From: Magnolia sinica
Taxonomy: Eukaryota > Streptophyta > Magnoliopsida > Magnoliales > Magnoliaceae
DNA length: 64,000 nucleotides
Direction of reading: 5' to 3'
Assembly (NCBI RefSeq): GCF_029962835.1
Contig: NC_080589.1
Coordinates: 20,977,586 to 21,041,585, forward strand
Below, piece after piece: positions 50,742 through 61,883 of the stretch. The notes beneath the pieces were generated by a model that saw only the letters and a list, made by a program, of their open reading frames with translations, made no database searches and was not told where the DNA came from. The translations under genes were made by a program, and so were the position numbers. Position 1 is the first letter of the stretch, and the number at the start of each line of letters is the position of its first letter.

Positions 50742-53700
50742 TGTAAGACCTAACCCTAGTTCCTGTGTGTACATGTGTGTGTAGGTATGCATTCGTTTCT
50801 CTTGGTCCCACAGTCCTACCAGTTAAATCCCTGCGACCCACGACCCTTGGATAGTATTTGCGGTCATCCTTAAGTCCGATCACATTAACCCGACTCAGAT
50901 CGGTTCGAAACCTATGCCATCTTATTCGCATCGTCATTGTGGTTCCGATGACGTGACCTGTGCATCCATCCGATGTATAGATCATAAGTTATGTATGTCT
51001 CATTTTGTAGCCCTTGATCATGTGGCCCACCTAGGAGTAGTGCATGTGGCCCTCACTCCCTTTTTGCACATGTTCTAACACACACAAACTACACACACCA
51101 CCTAAACCTCCATATCTTACACTACCAACACCACCCACACCACCCAAACCTATCCTACCCTAGCAACTTTGGTTTCTCATCCCTAGCTAATCATTCCTTT
51201 TCTTACAAAACTAATCATGACTAGCCATCATTTGCTACTCTCTCTCCTTATCTCTCTCTCCCTCCTCTTCTCCTCATTCATGCAACCAAAGCTCCCAAAC
51301 GTCTAGCCCTCTTCCTCCATTTTTCCAGCCCTTTGAAGCTTCCATACCTCACAATCCAACCCCTAAGAATCCATCCTAGCCGTTGATTCTTTCTCTTAGA
51401 GCTAGATAACCCTTGTGTTGAAGAAGGAGAAGAAGTCTTGAAGGTGGGTGCTTTCAAGTTGTTGATTTCTCCTTTCTTTTGTGATCCTCTCTTTCCTTTT
51501 CATATGGGACATGTGGGACCCACCAATCCATGGTGGGGATCCCATTTGATCCCTTGGATGTGGCCCTTGGCCCATCCTACATGCATGCATTATTCCATGA
51601 TGGGGCCATTCTCCATGGACCCCATCGTGATGTATCTCATGATCCTAATCATTCTAAGGTCATCTAGACCTTCATTTTATGGTGGGGATGGTATCCCCAC
51701 CTTAGAAATTATTTTTATTATGGGGTCCATAAATGCATGGACCCAAGATGTGAATATGTATAACTAGATCTTTATATGGGGGATCTTAGTGGCCAAATCC
51801 CTCTATGTATGACCGTATTCTCTCTCTTTTTCTCCCTCTCTCCCTCTATTTTCTCCCTAATATCTGTCAATCATGGTGGCCCACTTGATGTGCAAGGCAC
51901 ATCCAGCCGTCCACCCTTGATGGGACGTCCCCTTGTCCCATTTTCTGGACATATGGAGATCCACCTTGCTGTCCATTCCCACATGCAAGGTCCAGATCGG
52001 TTGGGAGCATGTTCCGGATGTGTGTGGCCCATCTAGGTGGCCCCACCTTAATGTACATGAGGATTATTCTTGCTGGATTTTTATTTGTGGGCTACACTAG
52101 GCAGCAAGATACATTGCTATCCAGAATTTTACAGGCCCATGTTGCTGATTTTTGGGGAAGTGTTTGGCCCACATGTTTAACTTATTTTTGAACGAGTTGA
52201 GGGTGGGTCATTGGTGTGTGGACCCCACCCTGATGCATGCTGAAAAACCACCCCATGCAACCCTTCCTTGGGACGCCCAAGGGCTAGGCCTAAGGGCCTG
52301 GACGGTCCAACAAGTGAGATCGTCTAGCCATATTGTTGGAGGGGGAATACCCCATTGTGATCTTATTTTTGGGAGAGTGGCCCACTGATGTGGACCCTAC
52401 ATTGTTGTACAATAATAAAGACACCTTTCCCCTCCCATTTTTCCCTGATTTGATGAGCATGGACCCACCCCAATGGGTGATCCAAAAAAGGGTAGCAACC
52501 TATATTTTTTTCTGCAACCATGTTGTCCATAAATTTGTATAAATTAATTAGCATGTCTGTTGGCCCCAATATTTTTATCCAATGTGGCCCACCTTGCTGA
52601 GACCCATCACGCATGATTGAGGACCATGTGGACCATCAGAAACTGGGGGAATCATGGCTAACCAGCAGCCATGCTGGACATCCCATGGTGGTTGATGTCC
52701 AACATGGGCTACCCGTCCCACCTCCTTTAGGCCCCCATAATGTAGTATTTCATCCATCCTTTCTCCCATCTGATGTGGCCCACTTGGGCATGACCCACCC
52801 TTGGAGGGACGTCCATGGTGGGGCCCACCTTAGGCTTGGTTTTAGGCACCCGTCTAGGTCCATAAATCGTCCACCAAGGACACCCGGCCTATGGGTTGCT
52901 ACTGGACGTCCAATCCAGCAGCTGGCCCACTTGATAGGTATGCTATATCCACTCCTTTCATCTGGTGGGACCCTCTGTGACATGTATGAGTCACCGGGGA
53001 TCAAAATAATTATATAAATTAATTATTGTTGGATTTCCAGCAAGCCCAGATAGTGGATGGGCTGAAATTTCAGCATTAGGCCCAAACTTGCTGCACATAA
53101 GTAGTTGTTTTGGGGCAGCATGGCCCACTAGATTTGGAGTTGTTTACACACACATCTTGCCCTATTTTCTATCATGCTTAGGGCTTAATTTGTGCACATT
53201 TGAGGCCCACCCCAGTTGGGTTTTATTGGGTCTATATTTCTAGCTAATTGTTGGACTATTTAGCCCTTTTAGGGCTGAAACTTTCTAGATAGGCCCATTA
53301 GACCTTTAGGCCTATAATTACCATGCTATTATGATGGGTTTATGCGCCAAAATACTCAAGTAGTTGGGCCCTTGGTTGCCCACTAAATTAACCTCATACT
53401 TGGGCCAAGATGTGAGGCCCAACTCACTTGTTTCAAACATAAGAAATTACCCATATGGTTGGAATACTGGGCTGCCCATTAGGCCCACCACAATATGTGG
53501 GTTTGTGATCTTTATGGTTGGACCCGACCCTTGTTTAGGGGCCCACTATGTTACCTAATAAATTGGTCCATGTGTATTGCCTCTTAGGCTCATGGATTGT
53601 TTTAGGCCTTGGGCCTCGATTTGCTTGAGTAGTAGCGGGCTACCTTTTGGTACCCAGTTGAGGTTTAATGTCCTCCTTGGTGGCCCTAAGGTAAGCCTAT

Positions 53701-55142
53701 AGGGTTGTTATAGGTAGTTGAAGGCTCACCATGGACCCTTGTTAGGACCGCTTCTTCCATGGGCTTTTATGGCCATCTTAGCTTATGGGTTACCGCAAAG
53801 TATTAGGCCCCCACTAGAGGGTTGCTCCTTAGAGTACATGTCTATGTATCTAGACTTAGTCCCTCCTTTGGAAGGAGTATGTTCCATGTCATCATCGCTA
53901 AGTGGTGCACTTATACCCTTATAACCCATATGCATCATTTGCATGAATGGATTGCATTTGTGTGTGGTCATTGGGCTGATACGATAGAGGGATGGAGTTT
54001 CTCCTCTTGTGCATATCAAGTGCTTGGAGCTAGTGCATGTGTGACTCATGCATTGGCATCGCATTTCATGATAATACTGCCCTTGCTTCATCAGGGTCTT
54101 GCCTTCACAGGTACATTCGTGGATGGCCATATGTATGGACACCGGAAATATAGTGTTTGAGCATTTGGGGTGCATAGGATATCCCTAGGTGAAAACTCCT
54201 AAACCTTCAAGGTACCTAGAAGATGCCTCAACGCTGTGACCGAGTGAAAATCATGAACGCCCGAGTGCCTTACACCATTAGGCCGCGTCTCCCACTTTCA
54301 TGTAGTTGGTTGAGATGGGATGTGGCCTTATTCGCCTGAGTGAGAGGGCGTGACTAGGCTGAGTCTGACCAGCTCGTGAATGGGTCCACTACCGTTGAGC
54401 CGTGCTGGTGGTTAGCTATCCACAGGCGGGTAGTGTGGTCTCTTACACTCGTTTACTGTGCGGTCTTGATAGCAGCAGTCATCCTGTAGTGCATCAGACC
54501 CCGATGATATTCCTTATAATGGAACTGTATGGGATATATGGAATGGTTATGAGCATTAACATCACCTCGCATTGCATTGATATGGGCTGTATAGGCCTTG
54601 TTGCATTGCATAGCCTTGGTATGGCTTCCTACATTCATGACTTAGCCTTGGTTAGGCTTGTGGCATTGGCATAGATCATGTTTCCTTTCTGTATCTCCTA
54701 TTATTCTTCTGTGCACCATTGTTACACACCTTCACCACTCTCTAAGTTTCTATAAGCTTATGCATGATTGATGCGTGCAGGAGATCCTAGGTCGACGTCG
54801 TAGCAGCAGAGCTTGGATAGGAGTTGAGCTGAGGACCCCAGTATTGTAGATCTTCTTCCTTCTTCTTTTGTCATTAAATGTATTTCCTTTTAGCCTTGTA
54901 TCTAAAGTTCAAATTTATAATGGATTTTGAAATGTGCCCCTTGAATATTTCTGAGATTTACTTGTTGTGATCTTGGGTATACTCGAGTTGGAATGAATAT
55001 ACGGTTATGGAAATCCTCCTTGTAGGATCCCAGGATAGGAACCTACCTCAGGAGCCGAGAATGAGGTATTACGGAGGTTGTTGCAGCCAGAACCGGCTAT
55101 CAGGTTCCTTGTGAGTTGGGTTACCGAGTCTGGGGCGTAACA
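50742..55142 (+). repeat. 3' LTR of the chromovirus (4401 bp)
   Basis: Starts TGTAAGACCTAACCC and ends GGGGCGTAACA. Nearly the same length as the 5' LTR, so few net indels have accumulated since insertion. Confidence 0.93.
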
Positions 55143-55440
55143 GCAGGCATGCTTTGATGCTCTTCGACATCTGAGAACCACAATAAAAGCCTCTACTAAT
55201 TCTTTAAACTTCAGCATTCCAACTACCAGAGCAAACATCAAACATGCAACAATGAGGATGCCATCCAAATACACATAAGCCATATAGTAAATACATGTGA
55301 AAAAAAAAATACATAACATATCAATGTAGATCTCATATGATGGAAACATATACATCTCACAAGAGGATAAAAAATAAAACCTAAATAATAAATAACATGC
55401 ATATACCATTCTTCTCATCATTAAAACAATCAATCATCAT
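55143..55440. other. Transition from CACTA flank to Athila-like LTR
   Basis: AT-rich, non-coding. It may hold the continuation of the CACTA element at 40495 and/or the U5 end of the Athila-like LTR. I cannot place the boundary. The 142-codon minus-strand frame that crosses it (55005-55433) runs into the chromovirus LTR and is not a gene. Confidence 0.4.
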
Positions 55441-56111
55441 AACTTAAAGAATTATTAAACTCATGTGCTTCCCTTTTAGCTTGGGCTAGAAGGAACTTAG
55501 AAAAACATAATTAGAATAGAGAAAGAAAGCAATAAGAAAGAATTAAATGCAAATAGAAAAAATCTAAAATAAAAAAATTTAAAAAAAAAAACAACTTATA
55601 AAATTGAAAACCCTTTAAAAACCCTAAATGTTGCTCTTGAATGGTTTTAATGATGCTTAGGAATACCCCAAGAAGCCCTATGTATAAGTGGGGAACTCAA
55701 ATTTTCATACAAAGTTGGAAAACTCTAGAAACTGCCTCAAATTTTTGCAGTTTCTCAAAATAGACTTCTCGCTACACAGTTTCATTAAAATAGATTTTCT
55801 GCCCGGCATTTTTTCAAAATAGACTTCAGAGCTTCAGGATACAACTTTTTAGGACGATTCCAGGATTCTTCACTTCAAATCTTCTATTCTTTTCGTCCCT
55901 CACTTGGTTTTTCAATCTTGGTCTTCTAAGATCCATCCCTTACCTATGTGATTCTTGAGCATCAAATCCATGCTTTTAGCACCATTTTTCAATTCAAGCT
56001 CTTAAATTCACCTTACAACACATACATGAGTAAAATAGAACATTACGTTGATTCATGTTCATAAAACCAAGATGTAAATACGAAAAATTATGCAATATTT
56101 AAGTCTCAACA
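55440..56111 (-). repeat. 3' LTR of an Athila-like element
   Basis: On the minus strand it starts TGTTGAGACTTAAAT, directly after the tract GGTTGGGGGGTG that is typical of the end of Athila-type interiors. A possible TATA region (TTATACATAGGGC, about 55676-55688) lies inside. The far end is uncertain. Confidence 0.6.
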
Positions 56112-56153
56112 CACCCCCCAACCAGATAGTCCCGAGCAAAATAAGCAAAGAAA

Positions 56154-56204
<51 letters not shown>

Positions 56205-57420
56205 TAATTTTAGAAACAAAATTAAAATGAAAAAAAATCTAACTACACTTTCGTAGGTAATCTCGATTGCCTTAGCATATTCAACAAGCCTTTAAACCCG
56301 TAGGTTTCTCCTCGTGGACGAGTTATAGTCTGTGAGAGTTTCTAGAAATGTTACCCACAAACATTGAAAACATGAAAAAAGATCAACACTCAGAAATTTA
56401 TATAATTATGCCTCCATTCATCATGTGAATTTCAAAATAAAACAATACTTACCCTAAGTCTGAAGTTAGTTAGAATCTCAATTTCCTAATCCATTACATC
56501 CTTGAGTTCAGAGACCTAATCAAATTTTAGAATAATTATGATCCAATATACTTTGGTGCTCTATGACACTAGTCTAACTTTAAGAAATATGCATGTGCAC
56601 TATCCTAACTCCTTTCAATCAACCCAAAAATATGAAATCTATAGTTATTTCATTTTCTTCATGTTATTTCTTCTTTTATCATCATATCCTCATTATTATA
56701 GACTACCCTTAGAGGAAGATTCCCACCGGGTTTGCTTCATAACCTAAGGTATCGTACTTGTAATAGTAACAGTAATAGATACTTAGATATCCTTACTCCA
56801 GATTACTGACACAATTGTTATGGTCATTGCATTCATGCTCTATAATAAAATTTTCTTTTTCCATCACTTTTTTTTCCTTTAATATTCTCCTTTTTAAGCA
56901 TATATCAATGGTATTAGTTCATTCAACCTTGTTTAAATCAAAATTTGTTATTTTAGTTCACATATCATATTCCTTACTTAGTTAACTAGGGTGTATTATG
57001 ATTTCAATACATCAAATTACAACTCACTTTAAACTAGTGATTTGATAATTGAACTCAAGTTTATAATTTTCAGTTATCAGAATTCTGATTACTATTAACC
57101 TAGACTAAGTATTAACTTTGCCTTTACAATTCACATAATATCATGTCACATTCCTGTATATAAACATATTATTTTAAAAATGTTAAAAAAAAATTTCCCA
57201 TAAACCTTAAAAAAACTGAAGCCTAAAAAAAAACCTCACATGGATGACTATCCATACCCCCCAACCTAAAATCTATATTGTCCCCAATGTAATGATAATA
57301 TAATGTAGAGAACAATAAAAATAAAAGAAAGGGTGGATATTATCTACCATGAAGAACTCACCTGCTAGGTGACACAAAAAAAAAAAAAAAAAAAAAAAAA
57401 CTAAATATGATACAAATCCT
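56112..57420 (-). other. Post-pol region of the Athila-like element
   Basis: Non-coding, with an (AAT)n run at 56154-56203 and a poly-A run at 57376-57401. On the minus strand TTGGGGACAATATAG and GGTTGGGGGGTATGG (57243-57289) resemble the spacer after pol in Athila-type elements. No env-like frame is visible. Confidence 0.55.
56154..56203. repeat. (AAT)n microsatellite
   Basis: About 16 AAT units. Confidence 0.95.
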
Positions 57421-59735
57421 ACATAAATGTTCCGTCAGACTAAGAGCATCAATCTGAATATTCTAGATCATGAAGAGGGATGAACTTCTCTCCCAAATGA
57501 AAATTTTCCACATAAGGTTTCAATATCTAACTATTAGCCTTGTACACATTGCCATTACGTGGATTCTCAATTTCAACAACCCTATGAGTATAAATATTTT
57601 TCACAATGAAAGGCCCTGTCCATCTTGATCTTAACTTTCATGGAAAGAACTGGAGACGAAAATTGTACAATAAGACCTTTTAATGAGGTAAAAAATTCTT
57701 CCTCAGAATGTTTTTGTCATGAAAAGCTTTGGTCCTCTCTTTCTAGATTTTAGAATTTTCATAGGAGACTCTCTTCAGCTCCTTTAATTCATTCAACTCT
57801 AATTTCCTTTGTTCACTTACTTGGTCCATATCAAAGTTTAATTTCTTTATTGCCTAGTAGGCTCTATGTGTCAATTCCACAGGTAAATGGCAAGCCTCTC
57901 CATACACTAATTTGTATGGAGACATTCCAATCGCGGTCTTATAAGCAGTCCTATAAGCCCATAAAGCGTCGGATAGTCTGAGGGACCAATCCTTCCTATC
58001 TGGCCTTATAGTTTTCTCTAAAATGTGTTTGATTTCTCGATTAGAAATCTTAGCTTGCCCACTCGTTTGTGGGTAGTATGGGGTGCTCACTTTATGCTTA
58101 ATGTCATATTTCTTCATCAAAGTCTCAAATGTCCTATTGCAAAAGTGAGACCCGTCATCACTAATGATGGCCTTTGGAGTTCCAAATCTAGAAAAACTAT
58201 TTTCCTTTAGGAATCGTATGACCATTTTGTTATCATCGGTTCTACTTGGAACTGCCTCAATCCACTTTGAAACATAGTCCACATCAACCAATATATAAAG
58301 AAATCCAAAAGAAGATGGAAATGGGCCCATAAAATCAATGCCCCAACAATCAAATATCTCCAATAGTAAAATTGAGGATAAAGGCATCATGTTGCGCCGG
58401 GACACTCTTCCCAACCTTTGACATCTATCACAAGCAACACAGAAAGCATGGGTGTCTTTAAACATCGTGGGCCAATAAAAACCACATTGCAGGATTTTCG
58501 CAGTAGTTTTCTTAGCAAAAAAATGACCACCACATGCTTCCATGTGACAAAAGGAAATAACACTCTGAACTTCATCCTCTAGGACACAACGACTAAAAAT
58601 CTAATCAGTCCCATATTTATATAAATACTTGTCATCCCAGAAGAAGTTCCTAATCTCGGTTTCAAAACGCTTCCTATCTTATGACTTCCAATGATATGAC
58701 ATTTTTCTCGCTGCAAGATAGTTCACTATATCCACATACCAAGGCAATTTGGAGATTATAAATAATTGTTCATCAGGGAAAGTGTCCTGGATATACATCT
58801 CCTCAGTGAAATCATCTAACACCAATCTGGAAAGGTGATCGGCCACTACATTTTCTACTCCTTTCTCATCTTTTATCTCTAAGTCAAATTCTTGAAGTAG
58901 GAGGATCCATCTCAAAAGTCTCGGCTTTGCATCCTTCTTAGATAACAAATATTTCAAATCTGAGTGGTCTATGAAAATGACCACTTTGGATCCCAGCAAG
59001 TAGAACCTAAACTTATCCAAAGCAAAAACTACTGTAAGTAACTCTTTTTCAGTTGTTGAGTAGTTCATTTGGGCCAAGTTTAAAGTTCTACTCGCATAGT
59101 GAATAACGTATGGCCGTTTATCTTTCCTTTGCCCTAAAACAGCCCCTATGGCATAATCACTTGCATCGCACATTAGTTCAAAAGAAAGTGTCCAATCTGA
59201 TGGACGCTGATAGGTGCAGTGGCAAGGGTTGATTTAATTTTCTTAAAGGCACTTGCACACTCATCTGTCCACTTAAATGGGACATCCTTTTGAAGAAGAT
59301 TAGTCAAAAGTCTAGTAATAGCACTAAAGTCATTGATGAATCTTCTATAGAAACCAGTGTGCCCTGAAAGTAACCTAATATCTCTAACAGTTCGGGGGAT
59401 AGGTAGATTAGCTATAATGTCCAGTTTTGAGCGATCTACCTCGATTCCATTTTTGGAGATAACAAGGCCCAAAATAATTCATTTTTGAACCATGAAATGA
59501 TATTTTTTCCAATTTAAGACGAGGTGCTTCTTTCACACCTAGATAAGACAAGAGATAAATTATTGAGGCATTCCTCAAAACTACTCCCAAATACAGAGAA
59601 GTCGTCCATAAAAACCTCAAGAAACTTCCTAATCATATTTAAAAAAATACTTAACATACACCATTGGAAAGTTGTTGGGGCGTTACATAATCCAAATGGC
59701 ATCCGTTTAAAAGCAAATGTGTCAAATGGACATAG
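57420..59735 (-). pseudogene. Athila-like gypsy pol (RT, RNase H, integrase)
   Basis: Read leftward from 59735: reverse transcriptase palm with MPFGLCNAPTTFQ and an intact FMDD (within 59514-59750), then the connection (59173-59472), RNase H (58679-59173, [13 protein letters not shown]), integrase (57854-58543) with WGIDFMGPF and ISDDGSHF, and the integrase C-terminal part to about 57420 (LRSRWTGPF). The catalytic Glu of integrase is Lys (codon 58049-58051). Stops and shifts occur between the parts. The rest of pol and gag are missing because a CACTA element starts at 59733. Confidence 0.9.
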
Positions 59736-60285
59736 TACAAGAAAATCCACTTTTACCGACGAAAAAATTTGTCGCTAAATGACCATTTTTCATAGGTAAT
59801 CGGTTTTACTGACAAATTTTTTTGTCGGTAAAAGACCAAGGGTAAAGGCTTTTACCGACGAAAAATTATATCGTTGGCAAAGGTAAGACTTTTACCGACA
59901 AAATTTTTCGTAGGTAAAAAATTTTGACAAAACTTTTATTGACGATTTTTTTGGTATGTAAAAATGTTCACGAAACTTTTACCTACGAAATTTTCGTAGG
60001 TAAAAAATTTTGACAAAACCTTTACCGAAACTTTTACCTACGAAATTTTTCATAGGTAAAAATGTTCACAAAACTTTTACCTATGAACTTGTTCGTAGGT
60101 AAAAAATATTTATGAAACTTTTACCTAAAAAAATTTTCGTAGGTAAAAACTATGTTGTTTGTTTTCATTGGCATTGGTACGAATTTTACCTACAAAATTG
60201 TTCAGAGGTAAAAACTTGTACCTACAAAAGTTTTCGTAGGTAAAAATGTGATTGAATCTTTTACCTACGAAAGTCTCTTACAATA
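59733..60285. mobile_element. CACTA transposon, left terminal region
   Basis: TAGTACAAGAAAATCC at 59733 resembles the terminus CACTACAAGAAAA with the first three bases changed or lost. It is followed by about 500 bases of TTTACCGACGAAA / TTTCGTAGGTAAAA palindromes, the same subterminal motif as 1-403. It breaks the Athila-like reverse transcriptase exactly at this point. The right end is not in the window. Confidence 0.75.
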
Positions 60286-60536
60286 TATTTCATCATATTC
60301 TTCATGATATACACTTATTATAATATATTTCATCATATTCACATTCACATCCATCTAAACACAAACTACGTACATCCATCCAAACATAAACTACATCCAT
60401 CCAAACACAAACAATCTTATCCACATCACATTCATCCACGCATAAATACATATAAGTTTAACATCATAAATAAAATACAAAAAATTATTCATAGCCTATT
60501 TCCTAGTGGGGCTCATAAAATTCAGTGTGGTTAACA
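60286..60536. other. AT-rich stretch with CATCCAAACACAAACTAC repeats
   Basis: CATCCATCTAAACACAAAC, CATCCATCCAAACATAAAC and CATCCATCCAAACACAAAC follow each other at about 60349-60412. Probably the interior of the CACTA element. No gene. Confidence 0.4.
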
Positions 60537-60697
60537 CATCGCCGAGGTTAGTGTGCACACACACCTAGGTCCTTACTCATGCCTTAATGGTAGATTCAAA
60601 ATAGTTTTAATACAAGGTCACGAGTTCAAGTACCCATTGTGGCCGTAAGCGATTCTGGTGTGTGAGTGTATGTTAAAAGAAAAAAGAAAGAAAGAAA
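60537..60697 (+). mobile_element. SINE candidate
   Basis: TGCCTTAATGGT (60580-60591) resembles box A and GAGTTCAAGTACCC (60622-60635) resembles box B of a tRNA-derived promoter, at the usual spacing of about 40 bases. An A-rich tail (AAAAGAAAAAAGAAAGAAAG) follows at 60674-60696. GGTCACGAGTTC matches GGTCACAGTTC of the unit at 14226, so both may be one family. No target duplication found. Confidence 0.5.
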
Positions 60698-61002
60698 TGC
60701 TGATTTATCTTTTGGGTTGAGCCTAATGGTACTTGGTGATTTCTCATTAGGTAGAAATTATTATTAGTTGTTTTTAAAAAGGTGAGATTAGGCTACTTAT
60801 AATTATATTAACATGATAAATGTTATACGTATATTTGAGCAGACACCACAAAATAAACAATCCTATGGAAAAAAATAAATGAAAAGAGAGAGAGAATATA
60901 TGAGAGTTGATCCTTATCTCCTTTGATGGATTCAAGATGCATGTGCCCTACCCAACTTCCTTTAAGGAGAAGTTATATAAGTCTTAGAATAATGTTGGTG
61001 AC

Positions 61003-61587
61003 AAATCCACCTTGTCTATTAATATTATCATATTGTGTTAGGACATGACTCTAAAAATGAGATAAATCCAAATCTCAAATAATCTATGTTATAAGAGATA
61101 ATGGAGGTGAAAATAGATGCATTGTGATGCTTGAGTTCAAGTATGCTTGCCAACAAAGCAAGATTTTTTTGGTTAGTTGCCATGTGATTAAGCTACATTA
61201 TTATATACTATGTTTGATGCAGCAATGCTAGCAACGTTAATGATGACTAGGACTTACAATCACAATGCAAGAAAATGAGAAATTTCTATTTGTATCAATG
61301 GTAAGCAGAGGATCTAGATTCGTGATGCTCATATGTCATCCAAATAGTTTATAAAGTCATTACCACTAAAATAAACTGAAAAAATACAAAAGTTTGCTAA
61401 TCCTAAACTCTTATATCCTAAAGAAGGTTTGAATGTAGGCGTTCAATTTTTATTCTTATCTCTATTCTTATTTGCCATGTAATTCACTTGAGTATGGATT
61501 TACTTCATTTTTAGGCACATGTCCTAACATAAGCTTATAAAATTGAAAGACAATGAATTTCTCAAGAATATTAGAGTGAGCCCCACC
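61003..61587. repeat. Foldback repeat, copy 17, worn
   Basis: Left-arm motif TGTTAGGACATGACTCTAAA and right-arm motif TTTTTAGGCACATGTCCTAAC pair, and the right end reads GAGTGAGCCCCACC. The middle holds a segment related to the intron-3 MITE (61206-61328 against 23187-23308). Confidence 0.6.
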
Positions 61588-61789
61588 TAGATTCCACCTT
61601 GGTGGGGAACACACGCAATTCGAATCCCCCTCTAAATACCTTCTATGCCTACAAAAGAGGATAAAAATCATCATAATACGAGACAATAGCTAATGTCCTA
61701 ACAAAGCATTCAACTGAAATCATACAGGAAATAGGCTATGAATAATCTACTTGTATAAGGATGATTCTTTAAGATTGTATGTAGGCCCA

Positions 61790-61860
61790 TTCAATCGGGT
61801 TCGGGTTTGGGATCAGGTTTAGGTTTGGGTTTTAAAGTTTAGGTTTAGGTTTAGGTTAGG
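61790..61860. repeat. GGTTTAGG-type short repeat
   Basis: TTTAGGTTTAGGTTTAGGTT and TTTGGG variants. Close to, but not, the plant telomere unit TTTAGGG. May be a MITE subterminal repeat. Confidence 0.5.
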
Positions 61861-61883
61861 GAGTTGATATTAGGATTAGGTAT

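Larger units (their letters stand above)
41208..55142 (+). mobile_element. Ty3/gypsy chromovirus (Tekay-like) with 4.4-kb LTRs
   Basis: LTRs 41208-45611 and 50742-55142 enclose a 5.1-kb interior with gag, protease, reverse transcriptase, RNase H, integrase and a chromodomain-like tail, the order of chromoviruses. Flanks GTAGG (41203-41207) and GCAGG (55143-55147) look like a 5-bp duplication with one change. The primer site matches initiator Met tRNA. LTRs make up about 63 percent of its length. The LTRs differ at many sites, mostly transitions, and more strongly in the first few hundred bases, so the insertion is old. It probably lies within the CACTA element at 40495. Confidence 0.93.

Noticed and set aside
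60537-60697. tRNA gene
   Set aside because: Only box A and box B-like motifs; no cloverleaf can be folded and an A-rich tail follows.
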